64,000 nucleotides of DNA. Source: Candidatus Binatia bacterium. Lineage in GTDB: Bacteria > Desulfobacterota > Binatia > UBA1149 > CAITLU01. Both the position numbers and the translations under genes were made by a program. Every line of letters begins with the position of its first letter. The first letter of the stretch is position 1. The stretch covers positions 1 through 64,000 of the forward strand of contig DASXOZ010000053.1 in the NCBI GenBank assembly GCA_036493895.1, in the 5' to 3' direction. A model generated the notes under the pieces. That model was not told the DNA's origin, did no database searches, and was given only the letters and a program-made list of their open reading frames with translations. Of this stretch, positions 33,857-41,743 are shown one piece after another.

Positions 33857-34338
33857 CCCAACGTCGCCTCACCCGGCTCGAGAGTCGGTCCGCCGCAAGT
33901 TACGCATTCACGATGAAACGCGAAGCAAGGCCTTTCTTCCGCGTGATGGTAGAGGACGCCGCAGACCGGGCAGGCGACCACCGTCGTGCCGACCTCGATG
34001 TTGCCACGACAGCGCGGGCAGCGCGTTCCTTCCTCCTCGCTTCCGCCGCGAAACCGGATCGGCTCCGCGAGACTCTCGGCCGAGAACCACAGGCGGCGAC
34101 CGTCGCCGCAGAGTAGCTCGTCGCGATCGCGGAGTACCCGGAAGCCGGTTGCGACGCCTTCCCCATTGATTCGCACACGATTCGCGAGGTCGAGCAGCGC
34201 GTATCCGCGTTGCCCGTGCGCCGACGATGCGATGCGGACGATCGTCGCACCGTCGTCTGTCCATTCTGCCAGCGCACGCTCGGCCGCGAGGTGCTCGGCG
34301 ACCCATTCTTCGTCCTCGAGGTACCAAAGGTGCGCCAT
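33835..34338 (-). CDS. FHA-like/RING-like zinc-finger protein (E3 candidate)
   Basis: The 167-residue protein has two parts. Residues about 1-95 are a beta-rich domain with RVRINGEGVATGFRVLRDRD and ELLCGDGRRLWFS, resembling FHA-like domains. Residues 105-150 contain a dense zinc-ligand array: C107/C110, C123/C126, H131-H132, C138, H142, C145/C148. The C-x2-C-x12-C-x2-C...H...C-x3-H-x2-C-x2-C order fits a binuclear treble-clef such as a RING finger. RING domains bring charged E2 enzymes to substrates, and with E1, E2 and a ubiquitin-like protein in the same operon an E3 role is plausible. The ATG at 34338 has GGGAGGA 8 bases upstream. It is the first gene of the operon. Confidence 0.75.
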   Translation of the reverse strand: MAHLWYLEDEEWVAEHLAAERALAEWTDDGATIVRIASSAHGQRGYALLDLANRVRINGEGVATGFRVLRDRDELLCGDGRRLWFSAESLAEPIRFRGGSEEEGTRCPRCRGNIEVGTTVVACPVCGVLYHHAEERPCFAFHRECVTCGGPTLEPGEATLGWMPCRL

Positions 34339-34433
34339 CCGGACATTCCTCCCTGCCGCGACCGGTCGCCGTCCCCGATGACGATGCCGGTCGGGCCAAA
34401 GTCGCGCGTTGAGTCCGGGCACATTCCTACACC

Positions 34434-34461
34434 CCCATCTTTTGAATGTGATCCCATCTTT
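34434..34461. repeat. direct repeat upstream of the tagging operon
   Basis: CCCATCTTT occurs at 34434-34442 and again at 34453-34461, 19 bp apart (nearly two helical turns). On the operon strand this reads AAAGATGGG twice. It lies about 100-120 bases upstream of the first operon gene and could be a regulator binding site. No clear -35/-10 pair accompanies it. Confidence 0.45.
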
Positions 34462-34572
34462 CAGCAGGTGAGAGCGAATCCTGAGTAACTGGTCGCCGAA
34501 GACCGGTCGGCGTGAGCAACTCCCACACGCCGCGAAACTTTGTTATGCGAAGATCAGGAACTCACCGCCGCG

Positions 34573-34872
34573 TCAGGTCGCATCGCTTCTTCGATTCGGC
34601 TTCGTGAGAAACTCTTCAAACTCGCGAGGAACGAACGGGATGCAGCCAGGCGCCGGAGCACCTTCTTCCGTTTTCCAGCGCGGCGGGAAGACTGCTTCGA
34701 AGACCGCGTTCTTCGGCGTGTGCAAGTCCATGAATTCTTCCCATACTTTTTCTCGCCCGGTCCTGGTGCCGTAGTTCACCGCCGCCAGGCACAGCATGGC
34801 GATGCTGAAGCTGAGGCAGAAAGACCGAAAAAACGTGGCGTACCTGAAGTGCTCTCCTGGTCTGGAACTCAT
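34573..34872 (-). CDS. hypothetical protein with one membrane helix, 99 residues
   Basis: The protein has a short basic start, one hydrophobic segment (FFRSFCLSFSIAMLCLAAVN) and a hydrophilic C-terminal part (EKVWEEFMDLHTPKNAVFEA, then FPPRW and a Glu/Pro-rich end). It may be a signal-anchored periplasmic protein. I recognise no family. The ATG at 34872 has AGGGG 6 bases upstream, and the longer upstream frame has no support. It lies in front of the tagging operon on the same strand but about 230 bases away, so it is likely independent. Confidence 0.5.
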   Translation of the reverse strand: MSSRPGEHFRYATFFRSFCLSFSIAMLCLAAVNYGTRTGREKVWEEFMDLHTPKNAVFEAVFPPRWKTEEGAPAPGCIPFVPREFEEFLTKPNRRSDAT

Positions 34873-35201
34873 CGAACACCCCTGGGCGGCGTTTCGCGCC
34901 GGCCGACATCGACGTTCCATTGCATGGCGGGAACGCGGTCCTGCAGTGCAATGCAAGGTCGCACGCAGAAATGCTCCGCGCACCGTCGATCGGCGTGCCT
35001 GGTCGTGCGGTCACATTCGCCGGACGTGGCGGCCCACTGAACGGCCATCCACCCGGAGCGGCCGGCGGTACGAGAACGAGGGACGAGGTTTTTTCTTGTC
35101 GACAGGGCGCTGCACGGTGCTATTCTTCGGCTGCCGGCAGCGACTACCGGAAGAGACGCACAATCATTCTGGCGCAGCGTCGAGAACCGGAGGGCTCATC
35201 C
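34873..35201. other. divergent intergenic region with a possible plus-strand promoter
   Basis: This separates the 99-residue membrane protein gene (minus) from the GH17-like gene (plus). A possible promoter for the latter is TTGTCG (35096-35101), 19 bp, TATTCT (35121-35126), giving a leader of about 70 bases. No other structure is evident, and the open frames here are not protein-like. Confidence 0.35.
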
Positions 35202-36326
35202 ATGAACGACGACGTCGGTCGATCGAAGCATGCGAACTCAGGCATCGCGGCGGCCGTCGTACCAGCACGCTTTTTCGTCACCACACTCTTTGTCCTCGCG
35301 ACGGTTCTGCCGCCGGTGGGCGGCATTGCGTCAGCCGCGAGTCCCTGCGGTGACGTCGATTGCAGCGGGACCGTTCTTGCGAGGGACGCCCTCATCGTGC
35401 TGAAGACAGCGGTCGGACTGGACGCCGGTGCTCAATGCGCGTGTCCGCCGGTCACGAGCACGACCACGCTCTCGCCGTCGTGCTTCGCCGCGGACGTTCC
35501 CGACTTCGTTGGCAAACTCGCCGCCTCGCGCTGCGTAGCGTACTCACCAAGCGGCGACTGGAACCCCAACACCGGTCAGTACCCGACTGCCAAGAGCGTC
35601 TCCGACGACCTTGCCCTGCTCCGCAGTACGGGCTTTGACTGCATCGTGACCTACGGCGCCGATCATGTGCTGGCCGATATCCCCTGCATGGCCAAGGCCG
35701 CCGGCTTCGGGCTCGTCATCATGGGAATCTGGGACCCGCGAAGCGAGGTCGAACGTGCCGGAGCAGTGGCCGCGTCCGAATGCGCCGATGCCTACAACGT
35801 CGGGAACGAGGGGCTGACAAACCCGTACTGCTGCGGGGCCGCCTACTCCTGGGACGACCTGCTTTCCGCGGTCTCCAGTCTACGCACCGAGACCTGCCGG
35901 CCAGTCACGAGCAGTGAGCCCATTGGCGCTTACCTGGACGGCGTGGCCGGGCACTCGGCCTCCGAGATGCGCGGCCTCGGCGATTGGGTGTTCGCAAACG
36001 CGCACCCATACTTCGCCGGTAAACGCGACGCCGCTTCGGCTGCCGCCTGGTCTGTCGAGCAGTATCAAACTTTGCTGACAGCGAGCGGCGCCGGCCGATT
36101 CGTGATGTTCAAGGAGACCGGAATGCCGAGCGCTGGCGACACCGGGCTGAGCGAGGAGAACCAGAAAAACTATTTCGCCGCGCTGCTCCAGACGCAGACT
36201 CGATTTGCTGCCTTCGAGGCCTTCGATCAGGCTTGGAAGCAGAATCTTCCGGTAGAGCCGCACTGGGGGATATACCGGAGCGATCGCACGCCAAAAACAA
36301 CGGCTGGAGTGTTTGCGGGCGGGTAA
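35202..36326 (+). CDS. secreted GH17-like glycoside hydrolase with dockerin-like repeat
   Basis: The 374-residue protein has a signal peptide ending near SAASPC. Residues about 48-80 carry one dockerin-like calcium-binding repeat (CGDVDCSGTVLARDALIVLK) flanked by Cys, followed by a Thr-rich linker (TSTTTLSPS). The remaining 280 residues resemble beta-1,3-glucanase barrels: VGNEG (acid/base Glu region), FKETGMPSAGDTGLSEENQK (nucleophile region, ETG.PS) and the closing AFEAFDQAWKQNLPVEPHWG. It probably cleaves beta-1,3-glucan outside the cell. One dockerin half is unlikely to make a cellulosome anchor. The ATG at 35202 has GGAGGG 7 bases upstream. Confidence 0.78.
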   Translation: MNDDVGRSKHANSGIAAAVVPARFFVTTLFVLATVLPPVGGIASAASPCGDVDCSGTVLARDALIVLKTAVGLDAGAQCACPPVTSTTTLSPSCFAADVPDFVGKLAASRCVAYSPSGDWNPNTGQYPTAKSVSDDLALLRSTGFDCIVTYGADHVLADIPCMAKAAGFGLVIMGIWDPRSEVERAGAVAASECADAYNVGNEGLTNPYCCGAAYSWDDLLSAVSSLRTETCRPVTSSEPIGAYLDGVAGHSASEMRGLGDWVFANAHPYFAGKRDAASAAAWSVEQYQTLLTASGAGRFVMFKETGMPSAGDTGLSEENQKNYFAALLQTQTRFAAFEAFDQAWKQNLPVEPHWGIYRSDRTPKTTAGVFAGG

Positions 36327-36630
36327 TCGGAGCGTCTCGGCATTGATCAGGTATTGCTGCCGGCTCGACGCAAGAATCCTTTGCCATCCCTTTGCATTGA
36401 AGAGTGACAGCGACGGAGATCCACTCGCTGCGGCTCCCGTAGCCTTTCTCCCGGCCCTCTCCGGGCATCAGCGCCCGCGCGCGATGAAGGCAGCGACGTC
36501 GAAGTGCTCGGGCACCGTTCCTCCGTCCTTGTTGCCGTACCAGTATTACCAGCCCTCTTCGGACGTCGCGTTGCCTGAGACCGGCGCCGGCCGCGCTCAC
36601 GAAATCGCGGATCGCCGTCCGGCGCCCCAT
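36327..36630. other. intergenic region with a possible gene fragment
   Basis: The region lies between the GH17-like gene and the nickel permease gene, which converge. On the minus strand, around 36480-36555, one frame reads YWYGNKDGGTVPEHFDVAAF and then IARGR-stop, looking like the tail of a lost protein, but an in-frame stop precedes it and no start is available. I call no gene here. Confidence 0.3.
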
Positions 36631-37296
36631 TCACATGACGAGCGCCCGCACCCCGACGAGCACCGTCGCCGAGCCCAGCACCATCTGCAGGCCGAGCGCG
36701 GGGCCGCCGATCCGCGCGCCTGCACGCAGCGGCAGCGACAGAGCCATCGAGAACAGGAGCATGCCGCCGATCGATCCGATCCCGAAGATCGCGATGTTCG
36801 CGAGCACTCCGGCCGCCGAATGCGACTGCGGCAGCATCAGCAGGAGCAGCGGCCCCGATCCGGCGAGTCCATGAAGAGTCCCCATCGCCAGGGCGCGGCC
36901 AGGCGTGCGGTGTGAGTGGTCGTGCGCACCGTCCGTACCATGATGATGCAGGTGCAGGTGCCTTAGGCCACCGGAATGCTCGTGCACGTGCAGGTCAACT
37001 CTGCTCAGCCAGGCACGTCGCAGCACGCCGGCGCCCATCACGAGCAGCACGGCGCCGACGATACGGTCGAGGAACCGTTCGCTGCCGTCGGGAATGGCGG
37101 TTCCGGCTGCCAGTACCAGCGCGCCCATTACGAGCAGCGTCAGCGTGTGACCGGTTCCCCAGCCGAGCGCCAGCCGCAGCATTTCGCGGCGCGACGACGT
37201 CCTGGTCGCCATCGCGGCCACTGCCGCGACGTGATCGGCCTCGAGTGCATGCCGCAGCCCGAGCACGAAACCGAAAAGCATCATGGACGGGAGCAT
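36631..37296 (-). CDS. nickel/cobalt permease-like protein
   Basis: The 221-residue integral membrane protein has about six helices. The first helix contains RHALEADHVAAVAAM, matching the R-H-A-x-D-A-D-H signature of NiCoT/RcnA/UreH-type nickel permeases, and a second-helix motif reads LGWGTGHTLTLLVMG. The central cytoplasmic loop is His-rich (DLHVHEHSGG, HLHLHHHGTDGAHDHSHR), typical of metal-handling transporters. It lies 4 bases downstream of the hydrogenase protease gene at the end of the hydrogenase operon, so its probable task is supplying nickel for the active site. Confidence 0.85.
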   Translation of the reverse strand: MLPSMMLFGFVLGLRHALEADHVAAVAAMATRTSSRREMLRLALGWGTGHTLTLLVMGALVLAAGTAIPDGSERFLDRIVGAVLLVMGAGVLRRAWLSRVDLHVHEHSGGLRHLHLHHHGTDGAHDHSHRTPGRALAMGTLHGLAGSGPLLLLMLPQSHSAAGVLANIAIFGIGSIGGMLLFSMALSLPLRAGARIGGPALGLQMVLGSATVLVGVRALVM

Positions 37297-37300
37297 CGGT

Positions 37301-37906
37301 TCAGCCTCCTTGCGCGCCAGAGCCGGCGTGCGCTGCGCAATCGAACGGGAAGACGGCGGAATCGAACGGAAAATCCGCGGAGATCCGCGCCGCAGGCCGT
37401 TGGACGGGTCGGATCCCGCAGCGCGCCAGCTCGCTTGCGATTTCCTCGGCGGCAGCCGACGCGGCGCGAGACATCGCCGCGCTGAGACCTACGCCGATAC
37501 CCACCGACTCGGGAGTCGCGCCAACCATCAGCACTTCGAGCCTGCCGGCCCCGACGAAATCGCGAATCGCAATCGCCTCCGCCAGCGCGGGGTCGTGCTC
37601 GCTCACGCGTGGGCGCAGCGCCAGCGCTGCCGAGAGCTCGTGATTTCGGAAGCAGCACAGCGTGCCTGGCTCGGCGGCCGCCGCGACTGCATCGACGAAG
37701 ATCACGTAATCGCGACCGCACAGCAGGCCGGCAAGGTCCAGGCCGGGGGTTCCCGCGTCGATCAGCTCGACGTCCACCGGCAGGTACCAGCGCGCGGCGA
37801 GCAGAGCGATGACCGCCGGTCCGAAACCGTCATCGCCGAGCAGGACGTTGCCGATGCCGATCACGGCAATCGGCGCGACTGCCAGCTCTGCACGTGCCGC
37901 GTTCAT
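37301..37906 (-). CDS. hydrogenase maturation endopeptidase (HybD/HyaD family)
   Basis: The protein removes the C-terminal tail of the large subunit after nickel insertion. It has the family start VIGIGNVLLGDDGFGPAVIA with the conserved Gly-Asn and acidic nickel ligand, then VELIDAGTPGLDL with the second Asp and later RVSEHDPALAEA with the His ligand. It is about 201 residues, longer than HybD (164), because of a variable tail. It starts in an ATGA overlap with the large subunit stop, so substrate and protease are co-translated. Confidence 0.88.
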   Translation of the reverse strand: MNAARAELAVAPIAVIGIGNVLLGDDGFGPAVIALLAARWYLPVDVELIDAGTPGLDLAGLLCGRDYVIFVDAVAAAAEPGTLCCFRNHELSAALALRPRVSEHDPALAEAIAIRDFVGAGRLEVLMVGATPESVGIGVGLSAAMSRAASAAAEEIASELARCGIRPVQRPAARISADFPFDSAVFPFDCAAHAGSGAQGG

Positions 37907-39600
37907 CGCACGCTCACTGTTGCCAGCGTTTTTCCGTCGGGATCGAGCGTATGGCACGCACATGCCATGCACGGATCGAAAGAGTGCACGGTGCGCAGCA
38001 GCTCGAGCGGCCGCGTCGCGTCCGCCACCGGGTTGCCGAGCAGCGAGGCCTCGTAAGGTCCCGCGACGCCGCGCTCGTCGCGGGGACTCGCGTTCCAGGT
38101 CGTCGGAACTACCGCCTGGTAGTTCTTGATGCGTCCGTTCTCGACGACGACCCAGTGCGACAGCGTTCCGCGCGGCGCCTCGTGAATTCCGAGGCCCTCG
38201 AACGTACCGGTCCCGAACGCCGGCGGGTTGCAGACGGCCAGGTCGCCCTTGGCGACGTTGCCGACCAGAAGCTGCCAGTGCTTCAGCGCAAGATCCCCGA
38301 GCACGGCGCAGCGCACGGCACGCGCCAGGTAACGGCCCATCGTCGACTGCATCGCATCGATGCCGATCTGTTTCTTCGCGATCGTCGAGACGGTGGCCAG
38401 CGCCCCGTCCAGATGCTTGCGCGTCAGCTCATGGCCGAGCGCGTAGGCGACGAGCACCGAGGAGAGGGGCCCGACTTGCGCGGGCTGTCCCTGGAAGCGC
38501 GGAGCCTTGACCCAGGAATACTTCCCGTCGTCCTCGAAGTCGGTGTAGTGCGGAATCGTCTCGCCCTGGAACGGCGCCTTGGCTCCTTTGCCGTTGTACC
38601 AGGCGTGCGTCACGTCTTCGACGACGTTGTCGCGCAGCCACGGATCGCGCGAGCCGGTGATCGCGCGAACGCTCGCAAGGTCGCCGTTCATGATGGTTCC
38701 ACCCGGCAGGTCGAATTGCGTCGAGGCCGTGTCGATCGGCAGGTCGGGCACCGAAAGGTAGTTGCGCACGCCGGCGCCGTACTCGAACCATTCCGGATAG
38801 AACGCGGCAATCGCGCAGGCATCCGGCAGGTAGACCTGGTTGACGAACGGGATCACGTCATCGAGCAGGTCCTTGACGAGGTAGAGCCGGTCCATGTTGA
38901 ACGCACCGCCGGCATCGAGGTTGATGGCGTTCATCACGCCGCCGACCGTGAGGTTCTGGATATGCGGCGACTTGCCGCCGAGGATCCCGACCACCTGCGT
39001 GGCCTTCCTCTGGATCTCCAGCGCCTGCAGGTAGTGCGCGAGCGCGAGCAGGCTCACTTCCGGCGGAAGCTTCATCGCCGGATGACCCCAGTAGCCGTTG
39101 GTGAAGATGCCGAGCTGTCCGCTGTCGGCCAGCGCGAGCACTTTTTTCTGTACGGCGGCCATCTCCTGGACCGAGTTTCTCGGCCAGTCCGACAGGCTCT
39201 GCGCGATCTGCGCGGCCTTGGCGGGATCGGCCTTCGGGATCGTCATGACGTCGATCCAGTCGAGCGCCGACAGGTGGTAGAAGTGCACGATGTGGTCGTG
39301 CAGGCCGTGTGCGATCAGGATGAGATTGCGGATGAACTGCGCGTTGAGCGGAATTTCGAGCTCGAGCGCGTCCTCCACGGCGCGCACCGAAGCGATCGCG
39401 TGCACCGTCGTACAGACGCCGCAGAAACGCTGCGTGAAGAACCACGCATCGCGCGGATCGCGGCCGAGCAGGATCGGCTCGATGCCGCGCCACATGCTGC
39501 AGGAGGCCCACGCCTGGTTCACCTTGCCGCCCTCGACGACGGCGTCGATGCGCAGGTGTCCTTCGATGCGGGTGATCGGATCAATGCTGAGGCGAGTCAT
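37903..39600 (-). CDS. hybC: uptake [NiFe]-hydrogenase large subunit
   Basis: This catalytic subunit oxidises H2 in the periplasm. The 565-residue protein has the L1 motif RFCGVC (C60, C63) with downstream TTVHA, and the L2 motif DPCMACACH near the end, with C544/C547 as nickel ligands. A tail of 15 residues after His550 is expected to be removed by the adjacent protease. The N-terminus (SIDPITRIEGHLRID) is typical. It has no signal peptide and would be co-exported with the Tat-bearing small subunit. The gene order small - ferredoxin - NrfD-like - large matches HybOABC (group 1c-like). Confidence 0.95.
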   Translation of the reverse strand: MTRLSIDPITRIEGHLRIDAVVEGGKVNQAWASCSMWRGIEPILLGRDPRDAWFFTQRFCGVCTTVHAIASVRAVEDALELEIPLNAQFIRNLILIAHGLHDHIVHFYHLSALDWIDVMTIPKADPAKAAQIAQSLSDWPRNSVQEMAAVQKKVLALADSGQLGIFTNGYWGHPAMKLPPEVSLLALAHYLQALEIQRKATQVVGILGGKSPHIQNLTVGGVMNAINLDAGGAFNMDRLYLVKDLLDDVIPFVNQVYLPDACAIAAFYPEWFEYGAGVRNYLSVPDLPIDTASTQFDLPGGTIMNGDLASVRAITGSRDPWLRDNVVEDVTHAWYNGKGAKAPFQGETIPHYTDFEDDGKYSWVKAPRFQGQPAQVGPLSSVLVAYALGHELTRKHLDGALATVSTIAKKQIGIDAMQSTMGRYLARAVRCAVLGDLALKHWQLLVGNVAKGDLAVCNPPAFGTGTFEGLGIHEAPRGTLSHWVVVENGRIKNYQAVVPTTWNASPRDERGVAGPYEASLLGNPVADATRPLELLRTVHSFDPCMACACHTLDPDGKTLATVSVR

Positions 39601-40817
39601 GACAGCCCCCTTGCCGCGTTCGGTGCGGCAGGCCCCGGCGGACGCCCGGGCAGAGCGGAAAGGATCGGCAGCGTGCGGACGAAGATGATGTAGATGGCGG
39701 CCTCGGCGGCGACGAGGCCCAGGGTGATCAGGATCTCGGGCACGCTCGGGAAGTAGTGCCAGTCCGGTCCCGGCGAGAACGCGAGCAGGAAGACGTCAAA
39801 GCGGTAGAGTCCGCCGGCAAAGAGCAGCAGCATCGCTCCGCGAAACAGGTTGGCGGGGTTCTTTCGCTGCGCATCGGTAGCGAGCATCGCCACGACCAGC
39901 GCGAGCAGCAGCACCTCGAAGATCCACATGATCGCGTAGACGTCGCCCCGCAGCAGGTCGCCGAAGTGGCCGCGCATCGCGACGTCCGCGAGCCGGACGA
40001 CAACGAACACGACCGCGACCCCGACGATGATGCGGCCGAGATCGGCCAGCATCGGGATCTCGGAGCGCGCGCCGAGGTAGCGCGCGGAGAGCAGCCCTTC
40101 GATCACGACCGCCCCGAACCCCATCAGCACGCACGAGAACAGGAACAGCAGCGGCAAAAGCGGCGAGTTCCACAGCGGATGCAGCCGCGGCCCGGAAAGC
40201 AGCAGGAGTCCGCCGAGCGAGGACTGGTGCATCGTCGGCAGCAGCACGCCGAGCGCCGTCACCCACAGCATCGAGCTTCTCACCTTGGGCAGCGTCACGC
40301 GGGCGACTTTGCGCAGGACCGGCCAGCGTGCCGTCGTTGCACGCTCGAGCATCGCCGGTGTGAGCTCGAACCACAGCACGACCGTGTAGGTCATGATGCA
40401 CAGCGCGACTTCCAGCAGCTCCGACTGGGCATTCCACTGCCAGACGAAGATGGGGATCTTCCACGTCATCCACGGCCGGCCAAGATCGAGCATGACCGAC
40501 AACGCGGCGATCGTGTAGCCGAGCGCGCTCGTCAGCATCGCGGGTCGAATCAGCGGATGGTACTTCCCCCGGTTCAGGATGTAGACGAGCATCGCGATGA
40601 CGTAGCCGCCGCACCCGAGCGCGGTTCCGGTGACGACGTCGAACGCGATCCACAATCCCCACGCGTAGCCGTCGTTCATGGCGGTTGCGCCGCCGAGACC
40701 GACGGCGGCGCGATAGAGAATCATGGCGACCCCGAGCGCCGTGAGGCCGAGCAGGCCGACGACGGTCGGAGTCAGGATGCGGCCACCGAGGGGCTCGGGA
40801 CGAGGCGTGGCGCTCAT
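39597..40817 (-). CDS. hybB: HybB/NrfD-like integral membrane subunit
   Basis: The 406-residue protein has about ten hydrophobic helices and the NrfD/PsrC-type layout, with WGLWIAFDVVTGTALGCGGY early and LTSALGYTIAALSVMLDLGRPW in the third/fourth helix region. It would carry electrons from the ferredoxin-like subunit to the quinone pool without a heme. It overlaps both the upstream ferredoxin gene and the downstream large-subunit gene by 4 bases. Confidence 0.9.
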   Translation of the reverse strand: MSATPRPEPLGGRILTPTVVGLLGLTALGVAMILYRAAVGLGGATAMNDGYAWGLWIAFDVVTGTALGCGGYVIAMLVYILNRGKYHPLIRPAMLTSALGYTIAALSVMLDLGRPWMTWKIPIFVWQWNAQSELLEVALCIMTYTVVLWFELTPAMLERATTARWPVLRKVARVTLPKVRSSMLWVTALGVLLPTMHQSSLGGLLLLSGPRLHPLWNSPLLPLLFLFSCVLMGFGAVVIEGLLSARYLGARSEIPMLADLGRIIVGVAVVFVVVRLADVAMRGHFGDLLRGDVYAIMWIFEVLLLALVVAMLATDAQRKNPANLFRGAMLLLFAGGLYRFDVFLLAFSPGPDWHYFPSVPEILITLGLVAAEAAIYIIFVRTLPILSALPGRPPGPAAPNAARGLS

Positions 40818-41740
40818 GACGATTCCTCCTCGGACGCAGGCTCGTCGCGGTCATCGTCATCGCCGCTCGTCCTGCGGTTTTTCCACATGACTCCGGCCAG
40901 CACCGCGTAGAGCGCGAACGGAGTCGTGAAGCCCTGGTAGATCGTCTCCTGGATCGAGCGCAGCCTGGCGGGCGCCGCTTCGTCGCCGTAGGCCGGCAGG
41001 CCGAGCAGGTCGAAGTCGACGCCAGCCAGGTACAGTACCTGGGTACCGCCAACCTCGTGCTCGCCGTAGACGTGCTTGACGTAACGTTCGGGCTGCTCTT
41101 CGAGGCGCCGGTGCGCTTCGGCCAGCAGCTCGCCGCGCTTGCCGTAGATCACCGCGTGGGTCGGACACACCTCGGTGCAGGCAGGCTGTTTACCGACCGC
41201 GATGCGATCCTTGCAGAGCTCGCACTTGACGATCTTGCCGGCCAGGCTCGACCACTCGAACTTCGGAACGTTGAAAGGGCAGGCCATCTCGCAGTAGCGG
41301 CACCCGACACAGAGATCGGCCTGGTAGGTGACGATGCCGTGCTCACGCTTGGCCAGGGCCCCGATCATGCAGGCCGCGGCGCAGGCCGGATCGATGCAGT
41401 GCATGCACTGGCGCTTGACGAACGAATACTTGTCGCCGGTTTCGTCGCGATAGCACTTGATGATGTTCTTGGTGTGCTCGTTCAGGTCGAGCGGCATCTG
41501 CCATCGCTCGGAAGACGCGCCGGTGTCGGGCTCGAGGTCGTTGGCCTCGTTGCAGGCCACCATGCACGCCTTGCAACCGATGCAGCGTGTCGCGTCGTAG
41601 AGCATCCCGTCGTAGCCGCTCGCGTCCACGGCAGGCGTCCCGGACGATGCCCTGCACACCGATGGAACCACCGCCGCCGCCGCCATCGATCCGGCAGCTC
41701 CGGCGAGGGCTTTCAGCGCAGAACGTCTGGAGATGCCCAT
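40814..41740 (-). CDS. hybA: HybA-like 4Fe-4S electron-transfer subunit, Tat-exported
   Basis: The 308-residue protein starts with a Tat signal (ISRRSALKALAGAAGSMAAA). Four cysteine clusters follow: CIGCKACMVACNEAND, CMHCIDPACAAAC, CVGCRYCEMACPF and CELCKDRIAVGKQPACTEVC, enough for four [4Fe-4S] centres. A C-terminal hydrophobic helix (FTTPFALYAVLAGVMW) anchors it in the membrane with a charged cytoplasmic end. It links the hydrogenase small subunit to the HybB-like quinone-reducing subunit. Confidence 0.93.
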   Translation of the reverse strand: MGISRRSALKALAGAAGSMAAAAVVPSVCRASSGTPAVDASGYDGMLYDATRCIGCKACMVACNEANDLEPDTGASSERWQMPLDLNEHTKNIIKCYRDETGDKYSFVKRQCMHCIDPACAAACMIGALAKREHGIVTYQADLCVGCRYCEMACPFNVPKFEWSSLAGKIVKCELCKDRIAVGKQPACTEVCPTHAVIYGKRGELLAEAHRRLEEQPERYVKHVYGEHEVGGTQVLYLAGVDFDLLGLPAYGDEAAPARLRSIQETIYQGFTTPFALYAVLAGVMWKNRRTSGDDDDRDEPASEEESS

Positions 41741-41743
41741 GGC

